From: Janthinobacterium tructae
GTDB taxonomy: Bacteria > Pseudomonadota > Gammaproteobacteria > Burkholderiales > Burkholderiaceae_D
DNA length: 64,000 nt
Direction of reading: 5' to 3'
Assembly: GCF_006517255.1 (NCBI RefSeq)
Contig: NZ_CP041185.1
Coordinates: 4,464,001 to 4,528,000 of the forward strand
Shown piece by piece: positions 17,496-25,323 of this stretch. Under the pieces are notes generated by a model. The model saw only the letters and a program-made list of their open reading frames with translations. It did no database searches and was not told the DNA's origin. Each line of letters opens with the position of its first letter. Within the stretch, counting starts at the first letter, position 1. The translations under genes and the position numbers were made by a program.

Positions 17496-18989
17496 ATGGG
17501 TATCAAAGTCAAAAGTATCGGCCTGATCGGTCTGGGCGTGCTGGCCGGCATCGGCATGTCGCTGCAGTTCCCGGCCGTGGCGCAGAAAATCACGAATGCC
17601 CCGCTGCCGCTCGACGAGCTGCGCCAGCTGTCCGACGTCTTCGGCCTGATCAAGTCCGATTATGTCGAGAAGGTGGAAGACAAGAAACTCCTGACGGAAG
17701 CCATTTCCGGCATGGTCTCGTCGCTGGACCCGCATTCCGTCTACCTCGATAAAAATGCCTTCAAGGAAATGCGCGAAAGCGTGCAAGGCAAGTTTGTCGG
17801 CATCGGCATCGAAGTGAGCATGGAAGACGGCTACGTGAAAGTCGTCTCGCCCATCGAGGACAGCCCGGCCGCCAAGGCCGGCATCCTGGCCGGTGACCTG
17901 ATCACCCGCCTCGACAATATCCCGCTGAAGGGCTTGCAGCTGGAGGACGTCATCAAGAAGATGCGCGGCCAGCCCGGCAGCAAGCTGGTGCTGACCATGT
18001 CGCGCAAGGGCGAAAGCCGCCCGCTGGTGTTCCCCATCGTGCGCGAGGAAATCCGCGTGCAAAGCGTGAAGGCCAAGATGGTCGCGCCCGGTTATGCCTG
18101 GCTGCGCATCGCCCAGTTTCAGGAACCGACCGTCGATGACATGGTCAAAAAGATCAACGCGCTGTATGCGCAAGACCCCAAGCTCAAGGGCCTGGTGCTG
18201 GACTTGCGCAACGATCCCGGTGGCGTCGTGCCGGGCGCTATCGGTGTGGCGACAGCATTTCTTCCGGGTAATTCCGTGATCGTTTCCACCAAGGGCCAGT
18301 TGCCGGAGTCGAAGCAAGTGTTTTATGGCCGCCGCGAATTCTATGCGCCGCCGGGCGCCAAGGCTGACCCGCTGGCCAAGCTGCCGGCCGCGCTGAAAAC
18401 CGTGCCGCTGGTGGTGCTGGTCAATGCCGGTTCCGCTTCCGCCTCGGAAATCGTCGCCGGCGCCTTGCAGGATTACCAGCGCGCCACCGTCATCGGCACG
18501 CAAACGTTCGGCAAGGGTTCCGTACAAACCTTGCGCCAGATCACGGCCGATACGGCCGTCAAGCTGACGACGGCCCGCTACTACACGCCAAAAGGCCGGG
18601 CCATCCAGGCGCGCGGCATCGTGCCCGACTTGCTGGTCGATGAAACGGCCGAAGGCGATGGCTGGAACAGCCTGCGCATTCGCGAGGCTGACCTGGAAAA
18701 ACACTTGAGCAGCAACGACGGCAAGCCGGAAGCGGCCAAGCCGACGATGGAAGGCAGACAGGATCAATTGGAAGAAGAGCAGCGCCTGATCGCCACGGCG
18801 AAAAAGCGCAAGCCGCTCGAATATGGCGCCAAGGATGATTTCCAGTTGCAGCAAGCCTTGAACCACTTCCAGGGCTTGCCGGTGCAGCTGGCCAAGGTGG
18901 ACCCGAAGGCGGAGAAGATCGGCGCCAAGCCGGAAATTGCTTCCGACATCAAGGCCGATGACAAAAAGATTCCTGTGCAAAAACCGTAG
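17496..18989 (+). CDS. ctpA: Carboxyl-terminal processing protease (S41)
   Basis: A 497-residue periplasmic protease. It has an N-terminal signal or anchor (about 7-28), a PDZ domain (about 95-175: GIGIEVSMEDGYVKVVSPIEDSPAAKAGILAGDLI), and the catalytic core with VLDLRNDPGGVVPGA, the nucleophile region NAGSASASEIVAGAL and the general-base Lys in TFGKGSVQ. The C-terminal 100 residues are charged and variable. CtpA enzymes mature or degrade envelope proteins, including peptidoglycan hydrolases. Position behind an EnvC-like gene fits a cell-wall role. Confidence 0.95.
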   Translation: MGIKVKSIGLIGLGVLAGIGMSLQFPAVAQKITNAPLPLDELRQLSDVFGLIKSDYVEKVEDKKLLTEAISGMVSSLDPHSVYLDKNAFKEMRESVQGKFVGIGIEVSMEDGYVKVVSPIEDSPAAKAGILAGDLITRLDNIPLKGLQLEDVIKKMRGQPGSKLVLTMSRKGESRPLVFPIVREEIRVQSVKAKMVAPGYAWLRIAQFQEPTVDDMVKKINALYAQDPKLKGLVLDLRNDPGGVVPGAIGVATAFLPGNSVIVSTKGQLPESKQVFYGRREFYAPPGAKADPLAKLPAALKTVPLVVLVNAGSASASEIVAGALQDYQRATVIGTQTFGKGSVQTLRQITADTAVKLTTARYYTPKGRAIQARGIVPDLLVDETAEGDGWNSLRIREADLEKHLSSNDGKPEAAKPTMEGRQDQLEEEQRLIATAKKRKPLEYGAKDDFQLQQALNHFQGLPVQLAKVDPKAEKIGAKPEIASDIKADDKKIPVQKP

Positions 18990-18997
18990 TCGCCGCC

Positions 18998-19759
18998 ATG
19001 AACGACGCCCAACTGCTGCGCTATTCGCGCCATATCCTGCTTGATCAGATCGGCATCGAAGGCCAGCAAGCCTTGCTCGATGCGCATGTGCTGGTGATCG
19101 GCGCGGGCGGGCTCGGCTCGCCGGCCGCCATGTATCTGGCCGCCAGCGGCGTCGGCAAGCTGACCCTGGTCGATGACGATACGGTCGATCTGACCAATCT
19201 GCAGCGCCAGATCGCCCACACTACACAGCGCGTGGGCCAGCCGAAAGTGCTGTCGGCGCGCGAAACCTTGACCGGCATCAATCCCGAGATAGCCATCGTC
19301 GCCTTGCAAGAGCGCCTCGATGGCACGCGCCTGGCTGAACTGGTCTTGTCCGCCACGGCGGTGCTCGACTGCACCGACAACTTCGCCACGCGCCACGCCG
19401 TCAACCGCGCCTGCGTGGCGGCCAAGGTGCCGCTGGTGTCGGGCGCCGTCATCCGTTTCGACGGGCAAGTGAGCGTGTTCGACCCGCGCACGGGCACGCA
19501 GCCCTGTTATTCCTGCCTGTTTCCGCAAGAACAGCAGTTCACGGACGAGGCGTGCTCGAGCATGGGCGTGTTCGCGCCGCTGGTGGGCGTGGTGGGCGCC
19601 ATGCAGGCGGCCGAAGCGCTGAAACTCATCATGGGCGTGGGTGTATCCCTGGCGGGACGGCTGCTGCTGCTCGACGGTTTGCACATGGAATGGAGCAGCA
19701 TGCGCGTCGCGCGCGACCCCGGCTGCGCCGTTTGCGGTGTAGTGGTCTTGCCGCTCTGA
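18998..19759 (+). CDS. moeB: MoeB/ThiF family adenylyltransferase
   Basis: A 253-residue E1-like enzyme that adenylates the C-terminal Gly of a ubiquitin-like sulfur carrier (MoaD or ThiS). The nucleotide motif GAGGLG is at 35-40. DDDTVDLTNLQRQIAHTTQRVGQPKV is the E1 signature, and the zinc site is CYSC plus CAVC. EACSSMGVFAPLVGVVGAMQAAEALKLI corresponds to the catalytic crossover region. Without a linked rhodanese, thiS or moaD, MoeB versus ThiF is not certain. It lies 8 bases after ctpA. Confidence 0.93.
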   Translation: MNDAQLLRYSRHILLDQIGIEGQQALLDAHVLVIGAGGLGSPAAMYLAASGVGKLTLVDDDTVDLTNLQRQIAHTTQRVGQPKVLSARETLTGINPEIAIVALQERLDGTRLAELVLSATAVLDCTDNFATRHAVNRACVAAKVPLVSGAVIRFDGQVSVFDPRTGTQPCYSCLFPQEQQFTDEACSSMGVFAPLVGVVGAMQAAEALKLIMGVGVSLAGRLLLLDGLHMEWSSMRVARDPGCAVCGVVVLPL

Positions 19760-19783
19760 ATAGCCCCGCACAAATTTTTCCCC

Positions 19784-19818
19784 ATATGACAGGCTTTGTC
19801 ATATTTCCGCTTTATACT
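19784..19818 (+). promoter_or_regulatory. Inverted repeat and -10 box upstream of the type II secretion operon
   Basis: ATATGACA (19784-19791) and TGTCATAT (19797-19804) form an exact 8-bp inverted repeat with a 5-bp spacer. A TATACT -10-like box lies at 19813-19818. The repeat covers the expected -35 area, and no good -35 is seen, as in a regulated promoter. The gspG start follows at 19853. Confidence 0.55.
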
Positions 19819-19852
19819 CTGCACTCATTACTCACCTTCTTCTCTCTTTCTT

Positions 19853-20305
19853 ATGCAAAACGCAGCAAACCATCCGATACGCCAGCGCCGCGCGCGCGGC
19901 TTCACTTTGATCGAAATCATGGTCGTGGTGGTGATCATGGGCATCCTCGCTTCGCTGGTGGTGCCCAAGCTGATCGCCCGCACGGGCGAGTCGAAAGTGG
20001 CGGCGGCGAAAGTCGACATCGCCACCGTGATGCAAGCCTTGAAACTGTATCGCCTGGATAACCAGCGCTACCCGACCACCGAACAGGGCCTGCGTGCTCT
20101 GGTCGAGAAGCCGACCACGGGTCCGGCCGCGAATGGCTGGAAGGCGGGCGGCTACCTGGAAAAGATGCCGAAAGATCCGTGGGGCAATCCATACCAGTTC
20201 CTGTCACCGGGCGTGAAAGGCGAAGTCGACCTGATTTCGCTGGGGGCCGACGGCCAGCCTGGCGGTAGCGGCGACGATGCCGATATCGGCTCCTGGGAAC
20301 TGTAA
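19853..20305 (+). CDS. gspG: Type II secretion major pseudopilin GspG
   Basis: A 150-residue protein starting at ATG 19853 (MQNAANHPIRQRRARG). A prepilin leader ends in Gly before FTLIEIMVVVVIMGILASLVVPKL, the hydrophobic N-methylated helix. The C-terminal domain has the GspG blocks DNQRYPTTEQGLRALVEKP and DPWGNPYQFLSPG, with an acidic calcium loop (SGDDADIGSWEL). It is the main subunit of the periplasmic pseudopilus and the first gene of the twelve-gene operon. The prepilin peptidase gene is not in the window. Confidence 0.97.
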   Translation: MQNAANHPIRQRRARGFTLIEIMVVVVIMGILASLVVPKLIARTGESKVAAAKVDIATVMQALKLYRLDNQRYPTTEQGLRALVEKPTTGPAANGWKAGGYLEKMPKDPWGNPYQFLSPGVKGEVDLISLGADGQPGGSGDDADIGSWEL

Positions 20306-20317
20306 GTTTTTCATTGC

Positions 20318-20797
20318 ATGCCTGCCATGACCACCGGTCTGCGCCAGCGCGGCTTCACGCTGATCGAATTGCTGGTGGTGATGGTCATCATCGGGGTGAC
20401 CCTGGGCCTGGTGTCGCTGAACGCCATGCCGAATGGCCAGCAAGCGCTGCAAAAGGAAGCCGAGCGCATCGCCCTGCTGCTGCAGCTGGCACGCGATGAA
20501 GCCATCGTGCGCAGCCGGCAAGTGGCGTTCGAGGCGGACGACAATCAATACCGTTTCCTGGTCCTCAATGAAAAGCTGTGGCAACCCGTGACGCAGGATG
20601 ATTTGCTGCGCGAGCGCAGCTTCAGCAATACGCCCATGCTGCTCAGCGTACAGCCGTCGAACAGCGTGGCTCAGCCGCTGCGCATCATCTTCGGCCGCGA
20701 ACCGGTCGACAAGCCTTTCGTGCTGACCCTGGCCAGCGGCGAGCGCAGCGTGGCCATCCGCGCCGATGGCATCGGCCACTTCACGGTCGAGCAATGA
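20318..20797 (+). CDS. gspH: Type II secretion minor pseudopilin GspH
   Basis: A 159-residue protein with prepilin cleavage sequence RQRG/FTLIELLVVMVIIGVTLGLVSL. The C-terminal beta domain includes RQVAFEADDNQYRFLVLNEKLWQPV. It is a minor pseudopilin of the tip complex or shaft. The ATG at 20318 is used; ATG 20327 is three codons later. Its stop overlaps the gspI start (ATGA). Confidence 0.92.
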   Translation: MPAMTTGLRQRGFTLIELLVVMVIIGVTLGLVSLNAMPNGQQALQKEAERIALLLQLARDEAIVRSRQVAFEADDNQYRFLVLNEKLWQPVTQDDLLRERSFSNTPMLLSVQPSNSVAQPLRIIFGREPVDKPFVLTLASGERSVAIRADGIGHFTVEQ

Positions 20798-21177
20798 TGC
20801 GGCTTCCACGTCATGGCCGCCAGCGCGGCTTCACTTTGCTGGAAGTCCTGGTCGCCCTCGTCATCGTCGGCACGGCCCTGGGCGCGTCCTTGCGCGCCGT
20901 CGGCAGCCTGACGCAGAACAGCGACGGCTTGCGCAGCGCCATGATGGCAACCTGGTCGGCGGAAAACCATTTGGTGCGCCTGCGCCTGGCGAAAACCTTC
21001 CCGCAGACGGGCAAGCGCACGGTCGACTGCCCGCAGGGCGATTTGAAACTGATCTGCGAGGAGGAAGTGGTGGCCACGCCGAATCCCCGCATCCGGCAAG
21101 TGCGCGTCAATGTGTACGACGTGCAATACCCGGCCCGGCGCATCGTGCGCCTGGTCTTGCTGGCGTTCAACGACTGA
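20794..21177 (+). CDS. gspI: Type II secretion minor pseudopilin GspI
   Basis: A 127-residue protein with RQRG/FTLLEVLVALVIVGTALGASLRAVG. The NHLVRLRLAKTFPQTGKRTVDCPQGDL segment is typical of GspI. In the family GspI, GspJ and GspK form the pseudopilus tip. It overlaps gspH by ATGA and gspJ by one base (TGATG). Confidence 0.93.
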   Translation: MMRLPRHGRQRGFTLLEVLVALVIVGTALGASLRAVGSLTQNSDGLRSAMMATWSAENHLVRLRLAKTFPQTGKRTVDCPQGDLKLICEEEVVATPNPRIRQVRVNVYDVQYPARRIVRLVLLAFND

Positions 21178-21800
21178 TGGCGCGCCGCAATCACTCCGCC
21201 GGCGGTTTTACCTTGATCGAGCTGCTCGTGGCGATCGGCATCCTGGCCATGGTCGCTGTGCTGGGCTGGCGCGGCCTGGACAGCATCATGCGCTCGCGTG
21301 AAGTGCTGACCGGCCAGCTGGAACAGGCGCGCGGCATGCAACTGGCGTTTGCCCAGATGCAAAGCGATTGCGACCATCTGGCTGGTGCCGGCCAGAGCAA
21401 TACCCTGCTGAATGGCCGCCTGAACTTGTCGGCGGAAAATGACCGCCTGACCCTGGTGCGCCTGGCCGCATCGGAACAGGAGCCGCAACAGTTGCAAGTG
21501 GTCACTTACCGTCTGCGTGGCGGCGTGCTGACGCGGCGCGAGTCGAACGGCACGCGCGACCTGGCCGTGCTCGACACCCTGTGGCAGGCGGCGCGCGACG
21601 ATACCGATACCTCCAACGCCGACGTGGCCCTGATGCATGGCGTCGACAGCATGGTCATGCGCGGCTGGAGCAATGGCGCCTGGAACGTGCTGACGGCGGG
21701 CGCCACCATCTCCACGCAAGTGCCGGGCCTGGAAGTGACCCTGCAAATGCCGGGCCAGGATGCGGGCCTGTCCAAAGTTTTCTTGTTGGGGCCGGGATGA
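21177..21800 (+). CDS. gspJ: Type II secretion minor pseudopilin GspJ
   Basis: A 207-residue protein with leader MARRNHSAGG/FTLIELLVAIGILAMVAVLGWRGLD. Family blocks LEQARGMQLAFAQMQSDCDHL and LVRLAASEQEPQQLQVVTYRLRGGVLTRRES match the GspJ beta-rich domain. It is part of the tip complex with GspI and GspK. Its stop overlaps the gspK start. Confidence 0.93.
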   Translation: MARRNHSAGGFTLIELLVAIGILAMVAVLGWRGLDSIMRSREVLTGQLEQARGMQLAFAQMQSDCDHLAGAGQSNTLLNGRLNLSAENDRLTLVRLAASEQEPQQLQVVTYRLRGGVLTRRESNGTRDLAVLDTLWQAARDDTDTSNADVALMHGVDSMVMRGWSNGAWNVLTAGATISTQVPGLEVTLQMPGQDAGLSKVFLLGPG

Positions 21801-22771
21801 AGCCGTTTATCCGCCCCTCGCGCCAGCGCGGCGTGGCCGTCATCACGGCCTTGCTGCTGACGGCGCTGGCCATCACGGTTGTCGCCAGCCTGTTCTGGCA
21901 GCAGCAGGTGCAGGTGCGCTCGATGGAAAACCAGCGTTTGCGCCTGCAGACGCAGTGGGCCATGCGCGGCATGGTCGACTTCGCCCGCTTCTGGTTGCGC
22001 CAGGATAATCCCTCGCAGACGGCGCTGGACGGCGTGTGGGCCACGCCCATCGAGGAAGCGCGGCTCGACGATTACGTCGACCGCGAAAAGGTCGACACGG
22101 AAAAATTTGACGCCACCGTCTCGGGCCGCGCGCTCGATGCGCAGGCGCGGTTTAATATTAGCAACCTGGTCGCCGCCACGGGCGGCATCAATCCGAAGCA
22201 GGTGCTGGCCTATCAGCGCCTGCTGTCGAACCTGCGGCTCGATAGCGGCCTGGCGCAGGCGACGGCCGATGCCGTGCTGCGCGCGAAGCCGAAACCGCGC
22301 GCCAAGGACAGCGGCAGCGATGGCAAGACGCCCGCCGCCGCGCCCGCATCGGGCGGCAGCAGCGAGCCGGTGGCGTTCACGCAGGTCGAGGATTTGCTGG
22401 CCGTGCCCGGCTACACGCCGCAGATGATCGAGAAGTTGCGCGATTTCGTCATCATCTTGCCGGAACTCACGCCGGTCAACGTGAATACGGCCCCGGCCGA
22501 GGTGCTGGCGGCCGTGACGATGATGTCCTTGTCCGAGGCCAGCGCCCTGACCTTGAGCAATCCACGCAAAAAGTTTGTTGATTTGGCAAACTTCAAGAAT
22601 AATATTAATGCCGAACTGATTGCTACCGTGGAACTCGACGTGAAGAGCCGCTATTTCCTGACTGTCATCCGCGTGCGGCTGGATCGCGCCGCCCTCGATG
22701 CCGTGGCGCTCGTCAATCGAAAAACGGATCCGCAGCGCACCACCAGCCTGGTCTGGTTGCGGGAAAATTAA
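21797..22771 (+). CDS. gspK: Type II secretion minor pseudopilin GspK
   Basis: A 324-residue protein. The leader RQRG/VAVITALLLTALAITVVASLFW has Val rather than Phe at +1 and lacks Glu5, as is usual for GspK. The ARFNISNL segment, a central helical SAM-like region (VEDLLAVPGYTPQMIEKLRDFVIILPE) and PVNVNTAPAEVLAAV are diagnostic. It caps the pseudopilus. An Ala/Pro/Gly-rich insert lies around residues 170-195. Confidence 0.94.
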   Translation: MKPFIRPSRQRGVAVITALLLTALAITVVASLFWQQQVQVRSMENQRLRLQTQWAMRGMVDFARFWLRQDNPSQTALDGVWATPIEEARLDDYVDREKVDTEKFDATVSGRALDAQARFNISNLVAATGGINPKQVLAYQRLLSNLRLDSGLAQATADAVLRAKPKPRAKDSGSDGKTPAAAPASGGSSEPVAFTQVEDLLAVPGYTPQMIEKLRDFVIILPELTPVNVNTAPAEVLAAVTMMSLSEASALTLSNPRKKFVDLANFKNNINAELIATVELDVKSRYFLTVIRVRLDRAALDAVALVNRKTDPQRTTSLVWLREN

Positions 22772-22790
22772 CCCCTGAAAGCGAGTCACT

Positions 22791-24020
22791 TTGACAATAT
22801 TGTATATCCGTCACCCGGCCAGGGCGTCCATCGACAGCGCGCCAGCCTGCTCCTTCGTGCTGGCCGGCGACGGCGGCGCCCTGCTGCAGCAGGGCAGCGC
22901 GCCGCTGGGCAGCCTGGGGCAGCTGATTGCCGGCGCGAAGCAGGTGGTCTTGCTGCTGGCGGCGGCCGACGTGACTCTGCTGCGCCTGAAAACCCCGCCG
23001 CTGGCCGGCGCCCGCCTGCGCGCGGCCTTGCCGGGTCTGGTGGAAGAACATATCCTCGGTGATGCTCAGGATTGCCTGCTGGCCGCCGGTGCGCCCGATG
23101 CTGCCGGCATGCGCACGGTCGCCGTGGCGCAGCGCGCCTGGGCCGGGGTACTCGTGAAGGCTTTGCTGGCGCAGGGCGCGAGCAAGGTGGTGCTGCTGCC
23201 ATCGCAGCTGTGCCTGCCCTTGCAGCCTGGCAGCGTGACGGCCTCCTTGCAGGCGGCCGGCGACGGCCTGGAACTGGCCTTGCGCCAGGCGCCGCAAGAG
23301 GGGTTGGGCCTGGTCTTGCCGGCTCAGCTGCAGCAGGCGCTGCTGACGACGCGCGCGTTTGCCGGCGACGTGCCCCTGACGGTCTACGTGGCGCAGGCCG
23401 AGCTGGCGCAATATCAACAGCTCGCTGCCGGCATGGATGGCGTGACGCTGGAGAGTGACCATTGGGCGCACTGGATCGCCGGCGCCAAGGGGGCGGGGCT
23501 GGACCTGGCGCCCGCGCTGGGCACGGCCACGGGATCGGCCACCGAATGGCGCCGCTGGCGCTGGCCGCTGCGCCTGGCGCTGCTGGCCGTGATCGTCAAC
23601 CTGGCCGGCATGAATATCGAATGGATGCGCTTGAAGCGCGAGGCCGCCACCGTGCGCACCTCGATGCAACAAACCTTCAAGGCCGCGTATCCGAATGAAG
23701 CGCCCGTGTATGGCCTGGAAGCGGAGCAGATGCGGCGCAATATCGCCGCCGCCCGCCTGCAAAGCGGGCAGGCCAGCATGGATGACTTCACCAGCATGAG
23801 CGCAGCGCTGGGTGAGGCCTTGGGTGGGCTGGCCGGGCGCGGCGTGGTGGCGTCACTGGAATATCGCGAGCGCAGCCTGATCGTCACGCTGAAACCGGAC
23901 ATGGTCGACGCCAGCGTCCAGGCGCAGGTGCGCGATGGCCTGGCCGCGCGCAAGCTGGCCTTGAATGAAACGGCGCCGGGCGTGTGGAAGATCACGCCGG
24001 CCACGGGAGCAAAAGCATGA
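22791..24020 (+). CDS. gspL: Type II secretion inner-membrane protein GspL
   Basis: A 409-residue protein with a TTG start at 22791 (MTILYIRHPA) after a GAAAGCGAG stretch. It has a cytoplasmic actin-like domain (about 1-240) that recruits GspE. One membrane helix follows (about 262-280: LRLALLAVIVNLAGMNIEW), then a periplasmic ferredoxin-like domain (about 300-405). Its stop overlaps the gspM ATG. The family role is to couple the ATPase to the pseudopilus platform. Confidence 0.93.
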   Translation: MTILYIRHPARASIDSAPACSFVLAGDGGALLQQGSAPLGSLGQLIAGAKQVVLLLAAADVTLLRLKTPPLAGARLRAALPGLVEEHILGDAQDCLLAAGAPDAAGMRTVAVAQRAWAGVLVKALLAQGASKVVLLPSQLCLPLQPGSVTASLQAAGDGLELALRQAPQEGLGLVLPAQLQQALLTTRAFAGDVPLTVYVAQAELAQYQQLAAGMDGVTLESDHWAHWIAGAKGAGLDLAPALGTATGSATEWRRWRWPLRLALLAVIVNLAGMNIEWMRLKREAATVRTSMQQTFKAAYPNEAPVYGLEAEQMRRNIAAARLQSGQASMDDFTSMSAALGEALGGLAGRGVVASLEYRERSLIVTLKPDMVDASVQAQVRDGLAARKLALNETAPGVWKITPATGAKA

Positions 24021-24550
24021 GTGCAGCAGTCAACCAGGCGCGCGCCGCATTGACGCGGCAGCAGCAGGCCGTGCAAGCCTTTTGGGCGGAACGCACGCAG
24101 CAGGAGCGCAAGCTGCTGGCCATCGGCGGTGTGGTGGCGGGGCTGGCCCTCGTCTACGCGGTGTTTTTCGAGCCAGCCTGGACGGGCCGCATCGCCTTGC
24201 AAAAGAGCTTGCCCGAGCTGCGCCAGAACGCGGCCCAGCTGCAGGCGCTGGCACGCGAGGCGGGCGAACTGGCGCGCCAGGCGCCCGTGCAGGTCGCTCC
24301 CATGAGCCGTGACAGCATAGACGCGTCGCTGAAAGCACGCGGCCTGGCGCCGCAATCGCTGTCGCTGACGGGTGAGTACGCGCGCGTGCAGTTGAACGGC
24401 GTGCCGTTTGCCAGCGTCATGCTGTGGCTGGACGGCTTGCGCCGCGAAGGCCGCGTGGCGGTGCAGGAAGCGAAGATCACGGCGCAGGGCAAGGCGGGGC
24501 TGGTCGATGCCAGCCTGACCCTGCACCAGAGTCCGGGCGCGGCACGATGA
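24017..24550 (+). CDS. gspM: Type II secretion inner-membrane protein GspM
   Basis: A 177-residue bitopic protein. It has a short cytoplasmic N-terminus ending AFWAERTQQERKLL, a membrane helix (about 36-52: AIGGVVAGLALVYAVFF), and a periplasmic domain with a heptad-like ELRQNAAQLQALAREAGELARQ helix. It partners GspL in the inner-membrane platform. It overlaps both neighbours by ATGA. Confidence 0.92.
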   Translation: MSAAVNQARAALTRQQQAVQAFWAERTQQERKLLAIGGVVAGLALVYAVFFEPAWTGRIALQKSLPELRQNAAQLQALAREAGELARQAPVQVAPMSRDSIDASLKARGLAPQSLSLTGEYARVQLNGVPFASVMLWLDGLRREGRVAVQEAKITAQGKAGLVDASLTLHQSPGAAR

Positions 24551-25323
24551 GGCGCTTGCTTGGCTGGCTGCTGGCCATCATCGTCAGCGTCTGCGTCACC
24601 CTGCTGGTATTTTTTCCGGCCGGCTGGGTTGCCGGCATCGTGGAAAAGCAGACGGGCGGACGTTTGACCTTGGGCGACGCGCAAGGTACCCTGTGGCGCG
24701 GCTCGGCCTTTATCGGCGGGGCGGCCAGCGCGAATGGCGCCGTGACGCCGCTGCTGCCGGGGCGCTTCAACTGGCGCATTTCGCCCTCGGTGCTGTGGGG
24801 ATCGGCGGACGTGGAATTGCAAAACCCGCAGGCGCTGTCGCAGCCGGTGAACCTGCGCGGTTCGTGGTCGCACTGGCAGGTCAGCCCGGCGGCCCTGCTG
24901 CTGCCGGCCGATGGCCTCGGCGGCCTCGGCGCACCGTTGAATACCGTGGCGCCAACGGGCAGCATGCGCCTGTCGTGGAGCACCCTGCAGCTGGCCCTGG
25001 AGCAGCGGCAGTTTTCCGCCGTCGGCCGCACCACCTTGCAGATGACGGACATGGCGTCGCGCCTGTCGTCCTTGCGTCCGCTGGGCAGCTACGAGCTCGA
25101 TTTCGATTGGCAGGGGCAGCAGGCGACGTTGACCTTGCGCTCCATCAAGGGACCGCTGCTGCTCGACGGCAGCGGCAGCCTGCAACAGGGGCGCATGCAG
25201 TTTTCCGGCCAGGCCCAGGCCGCAGCAGGATATGAAGAGACCTTGGCGAGTTTGTTGAATTTGCTGGGACAGCGCCGTAGCAATAGCGAAAAAAACATCA
25301 TCGCCTTAGAGTTCAGACAATGA
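24547..25323 (+). CDS. gspN: Type II secretion protein GspN
   Basis: A 258-residue protein with an N-terminal membrane segment (about 4-23) and a beta-rich periplasmic domain (GGRLTLGDAQGTLWRGSAFIGG; RFNWRISPSVLWGSADVEL; GSYELDFDWQGQQATLTLRSIKGPLLLDGSG). GspN is an accessory subunit present in only some systems, including those of beta-proteobacteria. Its stop overlaps the gspD start (ATGA). Confidence 0.92.
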   Translation: MRRLLGWLLAIIVSVCVTLLVFFPAGWVAGIVEKQTGGRLTLGDAQGTLWRGSAFIGGAASANGAVTPLLPGRFNWRISPSVLWGSADVELQNPQALSQPVNLRGSWSHWQVSPAALLLPADGLGGLGAPLNTVAPTGSMRLSWSTLQLALEQRQFSAVGRTTLQMTDMASRLSSLRPLGSYELDFDWQGQQATLTLRSIKGPLLLDGSGSLQQGRMQFSGQAQAAAGYEETLASLLNLLGQRRSNSEKNIIALEFRQ

